DNA from: Globodera rostochiensis
Lineage: Eukaryota > Nematoda > Chromadorea > Rhabditida > Heteroderidae
DNA: 64,000 bases
Direction: 5' to 3'
Assembly: GCA_018350325.1 (NCBI GenBank)
Contig: JAEVLN010000016.1
Coordinates: 1,472,693-1,536,692 of the forward strand
Positions within the stretch are counted from its first letter, which is position 1. Each line of letters opens with the position of its first letter. A model generated the notes under the pieces. That model saw only the letters and a program-made list of their open reading frames with translations, made no database searches and had not been told where the DNA came from. The position numbers and the translations under genes were made by a program. This document shows, one piece after another, positions 33,190 to 44,447 of this stretch.

Positions 33190-34060
33190 ACTCCCGGAAA
33201 ATGCGACACCGGAAAATGCGTCACCGAAAATGCGACACTAAGAAAATGTTTTTAAAAATTGAAAAACTTTTTAACTTATTTTTCTATTAATTTTTGATAA
33301 ATAATATATGCAATTGGTAATCTTATATTAAAACAATTGCAATAATGACCAGGGAGATATAAATTGGGGCGCATTGCTACACCACAACACGTCAAGCAGA
33401 GACGGAGGGCCGGGTCCGCTATTTTGCCTAAGTCTAAGCCTAGGATGGCTTAGGCCTAAGCTAATTAACCCCTAAGTCTCTAACTTTCCCCGAGTCGGCT
33501 TTGTTGTTAGTTAAAAATCGGGTTTCCTTAGTTTTCAAAAATTTCAACAGATCCAAAAATTTTCTTACAAATTAGTGTCGCATATTCCGTGCTGGGTCGT
33601 TTCGTAAATTCCGCCACTATGTGTGTTTCGTAATCCGCCACATATATTTTATGAAATAGTTTTAGACATCATAACTTTATACACCCCGCACTAAATCAGT
33701 TAAACCTTATATCAATGGAAAGCTCCAAATGAGTAGAAAAAGCAATACAGCAATGTTGAAACGATTGGATAAGTATTAAAAAAAGTTAAAATGTAAAATT
33801 GCCAAAAATCGGGTTTTTTCATGGGTTTCTGATCATAACTTTTAAAACTTTGATTTACTGCTTAGTTTAGTTTTACAACTAGTTGCTACTCATTTGGAGC
33901 TTTCCATTGATATAAGGTTTAACTGATTTAGTGCGGGGTGTATAAAGTTATGACGTCTAAAATTACTTCATAAAATATATGTGGCGGAATTTACGAAACG
34001 ACCTAGCACCGCATATTCCAGTGTCGCATTTTCTGTCGGTGTCGCAGTTTCCGGGCGCCG
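33190..34060. mobile_element. Outer GTGTCGCATTTTCCGG-word element hosting P3
   Basis: The left end has CCGGAAAATGCGACACCGG units (33194-33240); the right end has GTGTCGCATTTTCTG and GGTGTCGCAGTTTCCGGG (34020-34060). P3 is inserted into its right part. Confidence 0.6.
33589..34009. mobile_element. Fold-back element P3, GTGCTGGGTCGTTTCG ends, 10-bp target duplication
   Basis: Starts GTGCTGGGTCGTTTCG and ends CGAAACGACCTAGCAC. It is flanked on both sides by CGCATATTCC (33579-33588 and 34010-34019). Interior inverted pair: TATCAATGGAAAGCTCCAAA (about 33710) against TTTGGAGCTTTCCATTGATA (about 33892), and CCCCGCACTAAATCAGTTAA against its complement. The centre reads AAAATTGCCAAAAATCGGG. No coding. 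Confidence 0.85.
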
Positions 34061-34444
34061 GTAAGATAGAGTTTGGACAGGCTTCCATAAAGCAAAATGC
34101 TCAACACAAATACACCAATAAAAGTAATGTTTTTCACTTTTTCGAACAAATTAAAAAAACTTCATAAAACTGATTTATAAAGTATTTTGCAAAGGCACCG
34201 AATAAATTTGGAAAGCCCAAAAATAGGCAATTTTGGATGAAAGATGAAATTGGAGAAAAGAAATTCGGGGTACAATAATTTATTCAGAGCACTTTTCTTT
34301 AAATGTAACATTGAGATTTCGAATAACATGCCCAATTGACTAGTTGAATTTATTGTAACTAATTAACCATTAAATCTCTTGTTTATTTTTGAAGAAATGC
34401 TCCGAATTTTTGTTAGTGAAAATGATTCGTTTTTTAACTTATAT

Positions 34445-35854
34445 TTATTGGACAGCTGCGACACGGTTTCCTTGACGACCAAATTGTGTGCGAAAAGCGC
34501 TGCGATATTTGGCACTAAAAATACGCATTGAATTAAATTTTGAATAAATAAAATAAATTGTTTTAAAAATTATAAAATAATCTTTACTTGCAAAAGTAGA
34601 GAACCGGCGCACTGCTTCCGTATGCCATCGATTGCAAAGCAAAACAAATTGGTAAAACAAAATATTCAATTGTAAATGCGTCCAAATTGAGTAAAGGCGT
34701 TATGACACGTGCAAATAAAGTATTCTTAAAAAAGTTTTTATTTAAAAATAAATAAAGAATAAAATTATTTGTTAACCAACCAATATGTAGCATATCATAC
34801 CAATCGACATCAGAACACTCATCGAAATTGTTAACTTTTTCACATTTTCCGGAACTAAAGGTAAAAGGGAAAAACTCGTTGTTTATTTTTTTGTTTAAAA
34901 AACAGAAAATCTTTGCACATTTTTTTTTCTTTTTAAGAATACATAGTTATATAATTTAAGACATTTAAGATTTTACAAAAATTAAAAAAAATAACTCGAT
35001 GATTTTCGGTGCCTCATAACCAGCAAAATCAGTGTGTAACATAAAAATTCGCCACAATATATAACTAAGGCGCTATTATTAGAGAAATATTGGTTTTCGG
35101 GTTGTTGGCTCGGTTCGCCAAGGATGCACATCACCGGTCTAAAAATTATTTTTTAAAATTAATTTTTGCAAAAATGCTAACTTTTCCCAATGAGCGGAGC
35201 TTCCAATATAAATATTGAACCCATTTAGTATCGACCTGATGCAACAAATGCCAATAATAAATTTAAAAGTGACGTACTTTCCTTTTGCTTTATACCTTAA
35301 AAAAACATTTTTAATTACAATTAATAAAGCTTTATCACCAGATTGGAAAGATAACTCCGATCAGACGGTCGATTCCAATGCATAGCTGAAGCGTCGAAGC
35401 AATTGTTGAGCCAATTATGGGAACAAATTGTATATAAAAGCACGCCCGCAGCGTGATGTAATTAATTCCAAACACAAAAATGCCGAATTTGACGCAATTT
35501 CCAAAAAGGAGAAATGAGTCAAAAAATGCATACAAAGCGACCAGAATTATGCAAGGCAAATGGAGTGATCTGATCGGATAAATGTTATATGTTTTTGCAT
35601 TTTCTTAAATCAAAATTTGGCATTCTGAACAAGTAAGTCTAAAACTCGAATATTTTTTTACTTTGTTTTGATGGTTACGTAGACGAGAGACGAGTTTAGG
35701 CCAATTCCGACACAACAAATCATAGCAACGATTCCGGTTGTAATAATTTCAATGGGAACAAAACCTTTGTTCATGTAAAGATCGTAAAGCTTAAAAAATA
35801 GAAATTTCAATTAATTAAACAAATAATAATTACCGGATCAACGGATGGTGCCAT
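34445..35854 (-). CDS. srsx-like seven-transmembrane chemoreceptor, intact
   Basis: Eight exons (minus): 35854-35834, 35789-35662, 35569-35339, 35295-35182, 35138-34996, 34854-34781, 34724-34588, 34514-34445; 305 residues, all junction phases agree. TM1: GFVPIEIITTGIVAMICCVG, ending LVYVTIKTK. TM2/TM3: CIILVALYAFFDSFLLFGN and IGSTIASTLQLCIGIDRLIG, the IDR in place of the classic DRY. TM4 follows YKAKGKYVTFKF. The extracellular loop reads VMCILGEPSQQPENQYF, TM5 CGEFLCYTLILLVM, TM6 KLTISMSVLMSIGMICYIL, TM7 EYFVLPICFALQSMAYGSSA, and the tail AKYRSAFRTQFGRQGNR. Family assignment to nematode srsx-type chemosensory receptors is from the overall pattern. The decayed relative at 1.3-2.2 kb shares intron positions. 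Confidence 0.8.
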
Positions 35855-36465
35855 TGTATTGTAAGTTTGAAAATATAAAATGTTTTAGTATTCAATTTTT
35901 TCTTATTATGCTTAAGGTATATATCAAACTTACTTATCCAAACAGAATAAGATTTGTAGAAAAAAAGTTTTAAAAAATTAAATCTTTCCAGCTAATGAAC
36001 CTAAATATCTGCAATGTGTCGTAATCAGTGGTAATTTACTGCATAACACTTGAGTAACTTTTTTCAAGAAGTGTTACAACTTTTTAATATGACAAATCGC
36101 GCGTGAAATTTTAATATTAAACAAAAGCTAACAAATGAAAAAAACCTGTCAACCAATGTCTTGCGTGAATGAATGCACAAAAATAAGAAAACAAATTTTG
36201 CATGTATAATATTTTAAATATTTTTAAAATTCGTAAAAAGACATGTTTGTTGTTTAACGCATGTATAACGTGTGAAACAAAAAGTGTAATTAAAAAATTT
36301 TTTTGTCAAAAGAAGTTGATTGTCAGAAATTCAATACAAACTTTTATGGCGTTAAATTTGCAATTGGTAGAAGGAAGTAAGTCAAGAAGCGTTACAACTT
36401 TCTAACATGACAATTCAGGCATAAACTTTTAATAATGAACAACAGTTTAAGACATTAAAAACCCC
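35855..36465. other. Intergenic upstream of the chemoreceptor
   Basis: Contains two related AAGTGTTACAACTTT / AAGCGTTACAACTTTCTAAC stretches (about 36068 and 36388), apparently the edges of an imperfect duplication. No gene. Confidence 0.4.
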
Positions 36466-36923
36466 GGTGCTAGGTCGTTTCGCAAAATCCGCCACTATGG
36501 GGGTTTGCAAAATCACTAAAAATATTATTAAATTATATTATTAAAAAGTATATAACAATGAATATTATGTGCATTTGAGATAAATCGGTTGTTGAATCTG
36601 TTGAAATCGTTTTTAAAAATAAGGAAAACCTACTTTTTTTAAATAAATCCAAAGCTATAAGAATGGGGAAAAGTTGGAGACTTATTAGGCTTAGGCCTAA
36701 GCCACCCTGGCTTGGGGTTCTTTAGGCTTAGGCCTAAACCACCCTGGCTTGGGGTTCGTTAAGCTTAGGCCTAAGCCTCCCGGTACTTAAGCTTAGGCTT
36801 AAACATTCGTGTAAACATTAATTTTTGATGTAAAAAATTTTGAATAAAATTGTTTAAATTAAAATAAATGGCGGATTTTGCGAAACGCCCATAGTGGCGG
36901 ATTTTGCGAAACGACCCAGCACG
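36466..36923. mobile_element. Fold-back element P5, GGTGCTAGGTCGTTTCGC ends, 9-bp target duplication
   Basis: Ends are close relatives of P3 (GTGCTAGGTCGTTTCGCAA against CGAAACGACCCAGCAC) but use the internal words AAATCCGCCACTATGGG. AAAAACCCC flanks both sides (36457-36465 and about 36924-36932). The interior carries the CTTAGGCCTAAGCCACCCTGG satellite, not the P1/P3 core. Same ends, different inside. Confidence 0.8.
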
Positions 36924-37184
36924 AAAAACCCCTATCAATAATGCCTGTGCGTGATTGAATGTACAAAAAAAAAGAAGAAGAAAGAAGACTAATTAGAGTA
37001 ATTTGGTATCCTAAGTGCTCTAAAGTGTCAACGCCTCGACTAAAGGGAGTGGGGAGGGCATGATGTGCAAGTTAAAGCACTTCCGATTTCCATTGCGCAG
37101 AAAGCAATGTGCCAACTCCATCAGGAGTGAAGCCAAGTGCACGTCGGTTGACGCCAGGACCCTAACAATCCACTAGGGGGGGGG

Positions 37185-37850
37185 GGGTCTTTTCGGCCAC
37201 GCCGTTTCGGCCCCGTCGTCCTTTCGGCCCGGGACGTTTCGGCCCCACCCTGCAATTTCTTTCTTGCATATTCACCGACCAATTTTTATTCAGAAATTTT
37301 TTTCAGATGAATTAAAACATAACAAAATTAATAATTATAATCTGAAAATTTGCAAGAAATTTAGGGGCTCATTGGTAATTACTAGAAAGCCAAGAAGAAA
37401 TTCCAAAATTTTTGACGTGTAGAATCCGATTCTTCAAATTCAAGCCCAGGCTCAAATTCTAACATTTTTTCGAAATTCAAAAATCAATTTTGGCCTCGAA
37501 TCATTTAAAAAGGGCTGGGTTTCCTTATTAGGCCTAGGCCTAAGCCAACCTAAGCTTAAGCTTAGGCTTAGGCCTAACTCACCCTAAGCTCAAAGATGTA
37601 AAAAGTACGTAATATCTGAAAACTATGATGTATTTTTCTTTATATGCATCTGGGTTACGTCGAAACAGTTCTATAATTTCGAGCTTTTTTTCGAAAATCG
37701 AAATAAAAAAATTTCGTTTTCGAAAATTTTTTTTTCGATGAAACCATGATATTTCCTTGGGGCCGAAACGTCCTTGGGGCCGACGGCGGGGCCGAAAGGG
37801 CGGGGCCGAAACGTCGGGCCGAAACGGCGGGGCTGAAACGTCCTGTTCCC
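37185..37850. mobile_element. GGCCGAAACG-word fold-back element
   Basis: The left end (37190-37247) has TTTCGGCCCC and GTTTCGGCCC units, the right end (37760-37845) GGGGCCGAAACG units. The interior has the CTTAGGCCTAAGCC satellite and AT-rich sequence. The Pro/Arg-rich minus-strand frames are repeat translation. Confidence 0.7.
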
Positions 37851-37868
37851 GGGGGGGGGGGGGGGGTA

Positions 37869-38427
37869 GGAGTCAACTCCGTCCCGCCAACTCCGTCCCA
37901 AGAACATTAACAGCTCATAACTTTTCTCAATACTAGGGTTGCACGGGACCGGGACCAGTACTGAAATGGTCTATTTTTTAAATTTTGGTACTGAAATTTG
38001 CCTTTTTACGAACCATTTTTTTCTTGTTTTTGTCCAGTAGTCCCGGCTTTTTTGACCGGGACCAAATTTAGTCCCGGTCCCGATTTTTCCAAAAGTCCCG
38101 GTCCCGTGCAACCCTACTCAATATTGACCAATCTTCATAAACTTTATATCATTCGAAAGGCCGTAAGAAGAAGAAGCTATTTGTAAGCATACGAAAAAGC
38201 ATAGATAAAAATGAACAAAGTTATGACCAGAAAACAATGAAAAGCCTGATTTTTACACCTTTTCACTTATAACTTTTAATAGTAAATCGAACCGGCTCGA
38301 AGTTGCCGAAATATATCTTCTAATCATTTAGAGCTTTTGAATGATATAAAGATTATGAAGATTGTCAGTTTTGAAAAAAGTTATGAGCTGTTAAACATTC
38401 TTGGGACGGAGTTGGCGGGACGGAGTT
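37869..38427. mobile_element. Fold-back element P4, CAACTCCGTCCCGCC ends
   Basis: The left end is GTCAACTCCGTCCCGCCAAC, the right end GGGACGGAGTTGGCGGGACG. Inside are AACAGCTCATAACTTTTCTC and its complement, TATATCATTCGAAAGG against TTTTGAATGATATAAA, and a centre TGAAAAGCCTGATTTTTACA. This core layout matches P1-P3. The left arm is split by the nested element at 37936-38118. Confidence 0.75.
37936..38118. mobile_element. TAGGGTTGCACGGGACC palindromic MITE nested in P4
   Basis: Ends TAGGGTTGCACGGGACC and GGTCCCGTGCAACCCTA. Flanks CTCAATAC and CTCAATAT are an 8-bp duplication with one mismatch, so it inserted after P4 did. Confidence 0.8.
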
Positions 38428-38430
38428 GAC

Positions 38431-39609
38431 CCGTTTCGCCACTGGGGAGCGAAGCTGTACAGCGCGTTAGCGCTTTAACAGCACTCACGTTCAGATACCG
38501 TTGTACCTCACCCCCGCTAGTGAGATATTAATAAATTTGGCTTAAATTTCTATTATACATAAAGCTTTACAGGGGCCCACCAAATAATTAATTTAAATAC
38601 GGGAGGAATTCGGTAAATATCTCGGAGTGGCGAAGAATTGAACAATACACGACATTTTTAATATACGAAAAAATGTAACGGTTGAAATTTGAGCTCTTTT
38701 GTTGAATAATGTTTTAGTAAGGTAGGAAATGAGGGAGGAGGGGAGCAGATCACAGACTTTTTTTCCGGAGACGGGGAACCAGCACGGAAATTTAATCAAT
38801 AAAGAAAAACGTTTCACTAGGCTGCGGAAAATGGCTTGAACCCGGGCGGGTATTTTTTTCTGAATTTTTTGCCGGGCGGGTACCGGATAAATACCCGACT
38901 CGGGTAGCCCAAAAATCCGGGTATCGGGCGGGTATTTCCATAAAATTTTTTACGTTATTTTCATTTAAAAAAAATGAAATACTTGCACAATTAGATCGGA
39001 TTTAAATTCAGAATATTACCAAAGATTCAGAAGCTGTCATTTATTTCGAACCCCGGACCCGAATTTGAACAATTTTTGAAAATTCAATATTTTTTAAAAT
39101 CAATTTTAGCCTCAAAACCATACAAAAAGCTACAAAATTACAACGTACGGTAAGTAAGGACCGATTTATGCTTTACGAATGATTTGTTTGGCAAAATCGA
39201 TTTTTGGCAAATTATTGAGTTTTTGTTCGAATTCGGGTCCAGGGTTCGAAATTAGTCGAAACTAATAACAGATTCGGATTCTACGACCCAGAAAACCCCT
39301 CGGAACACCTCTTGATCGATTTAGGAAAAAATAAAAATTGAAAAAACGGCCGCTAAACCAGGGTTCCAATCTCAAAATTTGTAAAATCCGCTTTAAAAAA
39401 AATCCTCAAATTTATTATTTTTTTGTTTAAAAACAGAAAATCTTTGAACATTTCTTTGTTAGATCAAAAAAACTTTCGAACAATACATATATAATTCCAA
39501 ACATTTAAAGATTTTTTTACATTTACTAATCAATTTTTGAATTTCTTTGCCGACACGCATACATTATTAATGCAATTTCTTATTTTTTTCTATTTCTTTT
39601 TATCCTTCT
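38431..39609. other. Intergenic with GGGCGGGTA and CGGGTA-word stretches
   Basis: At about 38838-38940 CGGGCGGGTAT words recur. No gene supported. A short GC-rich hairpin GCGCGTTAGCGC lies at about 38462. Confidence 0.4.
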
Positions 39610-40470
39610 TCATCCAGAATCGCAGAATTTGCACGTGCTTGCGCAGTGCTGCGTCAGCCATGCCCGATAAACATTGCAGGAACGTCTATAAAAAGCGCAT
39701 GCTTTGCTGCCAGATCTATCAGTGCAGGTTGTCGGCGAAGCGCTGGTTGTAGTTGCAGCGGTGGTTGTGGTACTGGTGCTGCTTGACGTCGAACTTGTCG
39801 AGGTGCTGGTAGTGCTCGTCGTTGTCGGAGTGGTGGGCGTACTCGTACTGCTAGTACTGGTTGGCGTTGTGGATGTACTGGTGCTCGTGGAACTGGTTGT
39901 AGTCGGAGTAGTGGATGTGCTCGTGCTTGTGGTGCTGGTTGATGTTGTGGATGTACTCGTTGAACTCGTTGTAGTTGGATTCGTTGTTGTTGAACTTTCT
40001 GTAGTCGGCGTAGTGGGAGTACTCGTTGAAGTTGTTGTAGTCGGAGTAGTGGAAGTAGAAGTACTCGTTGAAGTTGTTGTAGTCGGAGTAGTGGAAGTAC
40101 TGGTTGAAGATGTTGTAGTCGGAGTGGTGGAAGTACTCGTTGAAGATGTTGTAGTCGGAGTAGTGGAAGTACTCGTTGAAGATGTTGTAGTCGGAGTGGT
40201 GGAAGTACTCGTTGAAAATGTTGTAGTCGGAGTAGTGGAAGTACTCGTTGAAGTTGTTGTAGTCGGAGTAGTGGATGTACTTGTGCTGGTAGTAGTCGTT
40301 GAACTTTCTGTAGTCGGAGTGGTGGAAGTAGAAGTACTAGTTGAAGTTGATGTACTTGTCGAAGTTGTTGTAGTCAATTCCTCCGAAGAAGAATGCAAAG
40401 CAACAAATGTTGTATTTGTAAATAACAACCAAATGCACACCGTTAAACAAAATCTAATACAAAAATTCAT
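39610..40470 (-). CDS. Secreted Thr/Ser-rich mucin-like protein with C-terminal ShK domain
   Basis: I start at ATG 40470 (MNFCIRFCLTVCIWLLF, a signal peptide); the frame opens further upstream but that part is not signal-like. The 286-residue product has about 195 residues of T/S/P repeats (units like TSTSTTPTTT), expected to be heavily O-glycosylated, then CTDRSGSKACAFYRRSCNVY and HCASTCKFC. The six cysteines fit the ShK/ShKT spacing (C-x8-C-x6-C-x10-C-x3-C-x2-C by eye). ShK modules in nematode secreted proteins are often cuticle, gland or host-interface proteins; the role here is unknown. The long plus-strand frame (Val-rich) is the antisense shadow of the repeat. A sister gene is at 45.8-46.3 kb. 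Confidence 0.82.
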   Translation of the reverse strand: MNFCIRFCLTVCIWLLFTNTTFVALHSSSEELTTTTSTSTSTSTSTSTSTTPTTESSTTTTSTSTSTTPTTTTSTSTSTTPTTTFSTSTSTTPTTTSSTSTSTTPTTTSSTSTSTTPTTTSSTSTSTTPTTTTSTSTSTSTTPTTTTSTSTPTTPTTESSTTTNPTTTSSTSTSTTSTSTTSTSTSTTPTTTSSTSTSTSTTPTSTSSTSTPTTPTTTSTTSTSTSSTSSSTSTTTTAATTTSASPTTCTDRSGSKACAFYRRSCNVYRAWLTQHCASTCKFCDSG

Positions 40471-40988
40471 TTTCCACGAAGTCAGACAATATTTGAAATA
40501 AAAGAATGATTTAATTTGATTCTGCTCCACACTTAAATGGTGAACAAATACGTAATTCTTGGGCCAAACTTCGTCAATGACGTCATATGTACTGAAAGAA
40601 AAAATAAAATAAAGTTTGTTCACCTTTTTAATATAATCTGTTTTAAGTAAAACTATAAATTTTAATTTATAATTTCTTTTATATCGCGGTTGAGTCAACA
40701 TGTATAATAATTTAAGAATTTTTGATTTTTCATAATTTTAAATTTCTCAATCACAATGAATGCAATAGCATTATTAAAAAGCAAATGGTGCATCATTTAC
40801 ATTATATGATTTATATTAATTAGTATTGATAAGCATATTCAACCATAAGTATTGACATAATTTTATTAGTAATAATAAAGTAATTATTTTTTATCTTGGT
40901 AACATATTATTTAGCAAACCCTTGGTAATTAAATTAAAAACAAAAAAAAATCCAATAATTCTTTCAGAGCCAATAATTGCACAACAAA

Positions 40989-42103
40989 ATGAATTTGTTT
41001 CTTATATTATTTTTATTTTTAAATGCAGCACATTTAATTTTGTCTGTTAATGAACCAAACGTTGGGAAAATTCGACCAACTTTTGATGAAATTTATGGGA
41101 AAGGATGGGACGAAAATGACCATCAACAAATAAAAGTGGAAACATCGCCGTTAAACTCGGGAGAAAATGCACTAAATGAACAAGCTGATCATGATCACAA
41201 TATAGATCAGGATGTTGAAGCTTATAATTCGGATTCGACTGATCAGAATCTTACACAGGAAGACCCGGATCGCATTGATCAAAGTGATGATGAAACAATT
41301 GAAGAAATTAATGATGAAAATGAATTCTCTGAGCAAGAAAAACGAGAAATTATTTCCAAATTTCACGCGTTAAAAGAGGAATATAAGCAAAAAGGAAAAT
41401 TCCTGGCAACAGAAAGGGTTAAAATTGAGTGTAAAATTGGAAACAAATTGGGAGTCAATCGCGACAAAATTTATAAATGGAAAAAAGAATTTGGCTTAAT
41501 TCGCAAAATAAAAAGAAATAAAAATAATTTTTATGAAAAGAAAAAGAGCGAATTTATTGCAAGAATAGAAGAGATAAAAATGAGTCAACGGGGAGAACAG
41601 AAAAAAATAATTAAAAAGTTGGGTATTTCTGAAAAGACATTTAACAATTGGAAAAAAGAATTCGGACTTCCCGTCAATTGTAAAGTTTGAATTTTAATTA
41701 TAATTTGTTAATAAATTTCTTTCAGCGTATTCCAATGAAAAAAAATTGAAATTGATGGGAAAATATTACAAAATTAAACAAATAAATCCTAAAATTAGTG
41801 AAAGTGATATTGCCAATATTCTAAACCTTGAGAGAAAAACACTATATATATGGAAGAAACAATTTGTAAATTTCTTTGATGAACATTCTTTATCGGAGAA
41901 TCGCCCAACTTTTGCGCATAACGAGTAATCAAATTTTAATATTCAACATCGGAAATTATAAAATAAAATTTAATGTTTAAAAGATTAATAAATAGATTTA
42001 TTTTTATTATAGCACTTCTGAACATCCGATGCCCTCGTCGGATGATAATTTGTGGGCCTGGAATCTCGCAACGAAAAAAAGAACAGAAGTGGAACACTTT
42101 TGA
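40989..42103 (+). CDS. WKK-family gene C' (second copy of C)
   Basis: Exons 40989-41679, 41726-41924 and 42013-42103; 326 residues. Identical to gene C except for six bases between about 41196 and 41315, each changing an amino acid in the acidic linker: D to H, W to S, P to Q, I to S, G to E and E to D (C to C'). Four or five of the C' states occur in paralogues A, B or D, so the patch looks like a mixture of mutation and exchange between paralogues. Signal peptide, WKK units, tail and splice sites are unchanged. Confidence 0.82.
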
Positions 42104-42810
42104 AACAAATAAAAACATGAACTTTTTATTTTATTTAGAATTTTTGATTTCAAATCAGAAGTTATGCCCGATCACTTTATTCAGCAATTTGTAATTCAAG
42201 TAAAATTTGATTTGTCCCGAAAGCGAAATGTCATCGTACCGGGTAAAAGTAATTACATTACGAGCATCCCTTTAACAACTTTCTAAAATGTTTTTCTTTT
42301 TTTGAAAACAAGTTACATTTTCAAAACTACTTATTGCTCACCAAAAAAATTTAGGGGACATGGTCGGGTGTCCGGGTTGGCCATGTCGGGGGTGGGGTCG
42401 GGGGCGAACCCATTTTTGAGCTCGGGGTTCGGTGGTCAGGGCTTAACCCAACTTTCAAGGACCAAATGTTTATGCAAAAATCAAAGTGAAAAACGAAAAA
42501 TTGAAAACGGAAAAAATCGAAAAGCCTGTTTTTAGCCATAGTCCAAGGCTTTTCCCCATTTCTCGTGCCGCTCCTGCGATAATTTTAAATTAAATAATTT
42601 TTTTGTTTATATTGCAGTTGAGTCAATATGTATAATAATTTAAGAATTTTTGGTTCTCAATAATTTTAAATTTCTCAATGACAATGACCAATTGACGAAA
42701 GATGAAGCAAAAAGAAGCCCACAAGAGTTTAAAATTTCTCAAAATATTTTAACTCTTGGAATTGTGTTTGCATAAACATTTATGAGAAAAAAATTATCCA
42801 TTATTATTAG

Positions 42811-42989
42811 GGACCAGATTTAAATAGAAACATGGTCAAAACTATGGGTTTATTCTCAAAAACGCCAAAAATGGATTTATATGGACTAAAAAGACGCTCT
42901 AATTCAACCATTTTTCTCCTATTTTTAGGCTTCTCTCGTCAAACCCCTATTCGCAAAAAACCCGTGTAAAAACATGAAAATCCGGTCTT
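42811..42989. mobile_element. Small GGGACCAGATTT element, second cassette copy
   Basis: Carried along in the duplication; identical in layout to 31033-31211, with the same TATTATTAG flanks, so the insertion predates the cassette duplication. Confidence 0.7.
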
Positions 42990-43265
42990 TATTATTAGCG
43001 TATGTATACCTCCTATTTTATCAATGGTCGAATTTTTTCATATTTTTATTCACTAATCGCCAAATTTTTAACAATTAAACATAAAAATTTAATAATCATT
43101 CCCAATTTTGAAGCAATATGAGCCCGGGAAGCAGATATTAATTTGATTTCCTTTATTGTTTTTACAGAATCTTTGCAAATATTTTATAATAGACTTAAAA
43201 TTATAATAGGCAACTGGGAATCTTACAAAAAAATGTTATTGAAATTTCAGATCGGTTAGAATTCC

Positions 43266-44447
43266 TTAGGCTAAAAATGTCTTCACGGAGATTTCCACTT
43301 CAATTCGTTCCGTTCTTTTTTTTGTTGTTAGATTCCAGGCCCACAAATTATCATCCGACGACGAGGGCATCATCGAATGTTCAAAAGTGCTAATAAGGAA
43401 TTTGGTAATTTTGTAATTTAAAAAATTTTTTCAAAATGTTTTTGTTTAATCCTAAACATCGTAAGAATTTTTGTAAAGTTACTAAATTTAAAACGTATAT
43501 TAAAACAAATTACTCGCGATCCTGAATAGCTTCGGCATTTTTCGGCAATACATGTTGAGAATTTTCAAATTGCTTTTTCCATCTATATAAAGTTGTTCTC
43601 TCAATATTTAGAATATTGGCAATATCATTTTCACTATTTTTAGGATTTCTTTGTTTAATTTTATAATATTTTCTCATCAATTCAAATTTCTCGCTATCGG
43701 AGTATATAATATTCCCTAAATTAAAATTAAAAATTTGTCAGTTATCAAATGTTTACTTTTGATGGGGATTCCGTATTCTTTTTTCCAATTAATAAATGCC
43801 CCTGTAGAAATACCCAAATTTTTAATTATTTTTTTCTGTTTTCCCCGTTGGCACTTTTTTATTTCATCCATTCTTTCAATAAATTCGTTCTGTTTCTTTT
43901 CATAAAAATTTTTTTTATTTCTTTTCATTTTGCGACTTAAGCCAAATTCTTTTTTCCATTGGTAAATTTTCTTGCGATTGACTCCCAATTTGTTTCCTAT
44001 TTTCTCTTCAATTTTAACCCTTACTGCAGTTGGAAATATTCCCTTTTGCTTATATTCTTCTTTCATCGCATGAAATTTAGAAATAATCTCTCGTTTTTCT
44101 TGCTCAGAGAATTCATTTTCTTCATTAATTTCTTCAATTGTTTCATCATCACTTTGATCAATGCGATCCGGGTCTTTCTGTGTAAGATTCTGATCAGTCG
44201 AATCCGAATTATAAGCTTCAACATCCTGATCTATATTGTCATCATGATCAGCTTGTTCATTTAGTGCATTTTCTCCCGAGTTTAACGGCGATGTTTCCAC
44301 TTTTATTTGTTGATGGTCATTTTCGTCCCATCCTTTCCCATATATTTCATCAAAAGTTGGTCGAATTTTTCCATCTTTTGGTTGATTAACCGTCAAAATT
44401 AAATGTGCTGCATTTAAAAATAAAAATAATATAAACCACAAATTCAT
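43266..44447 (-). CDS. WKK-family gene D' (second copy of D)
   Basis: Exons (minus) 44447-43757, 43715-43514, 43389-43266; 338 residues. The exon 1 product is identical to that of gene D, and the exon 2 and 3 sequences show no difference I can find. If both copies are real, this is a very recent duplication or one kept homogeneous by conversion. Confidence 0.82.

Noticed and set aside
36466..38427. Bacterial-type terminators or hairpin ncRNAs in the palindromic regions
   Set aside because: The palindromes are hundreds of bases long, flanked by target duplications and repeated across the window, so transposable elements explain them better.
39704..40501. 265-residue Val/Leu-rich open frame on the plus strand
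   Set aside because: It is the exact antisense of the Thr/Ser repeat of the ShK gene (ACN/TCN codons read as GTN/GAN on the other strand). The minus frame has a signal peptide and a cysteine domain; this one has neither.
40471..40701. 77-residue N-terminal extension of the first ShK gene
   Set aside because: It is unlike a signal peptide and has no counterpart in the second ShK gene. The MNF start is shared by both.
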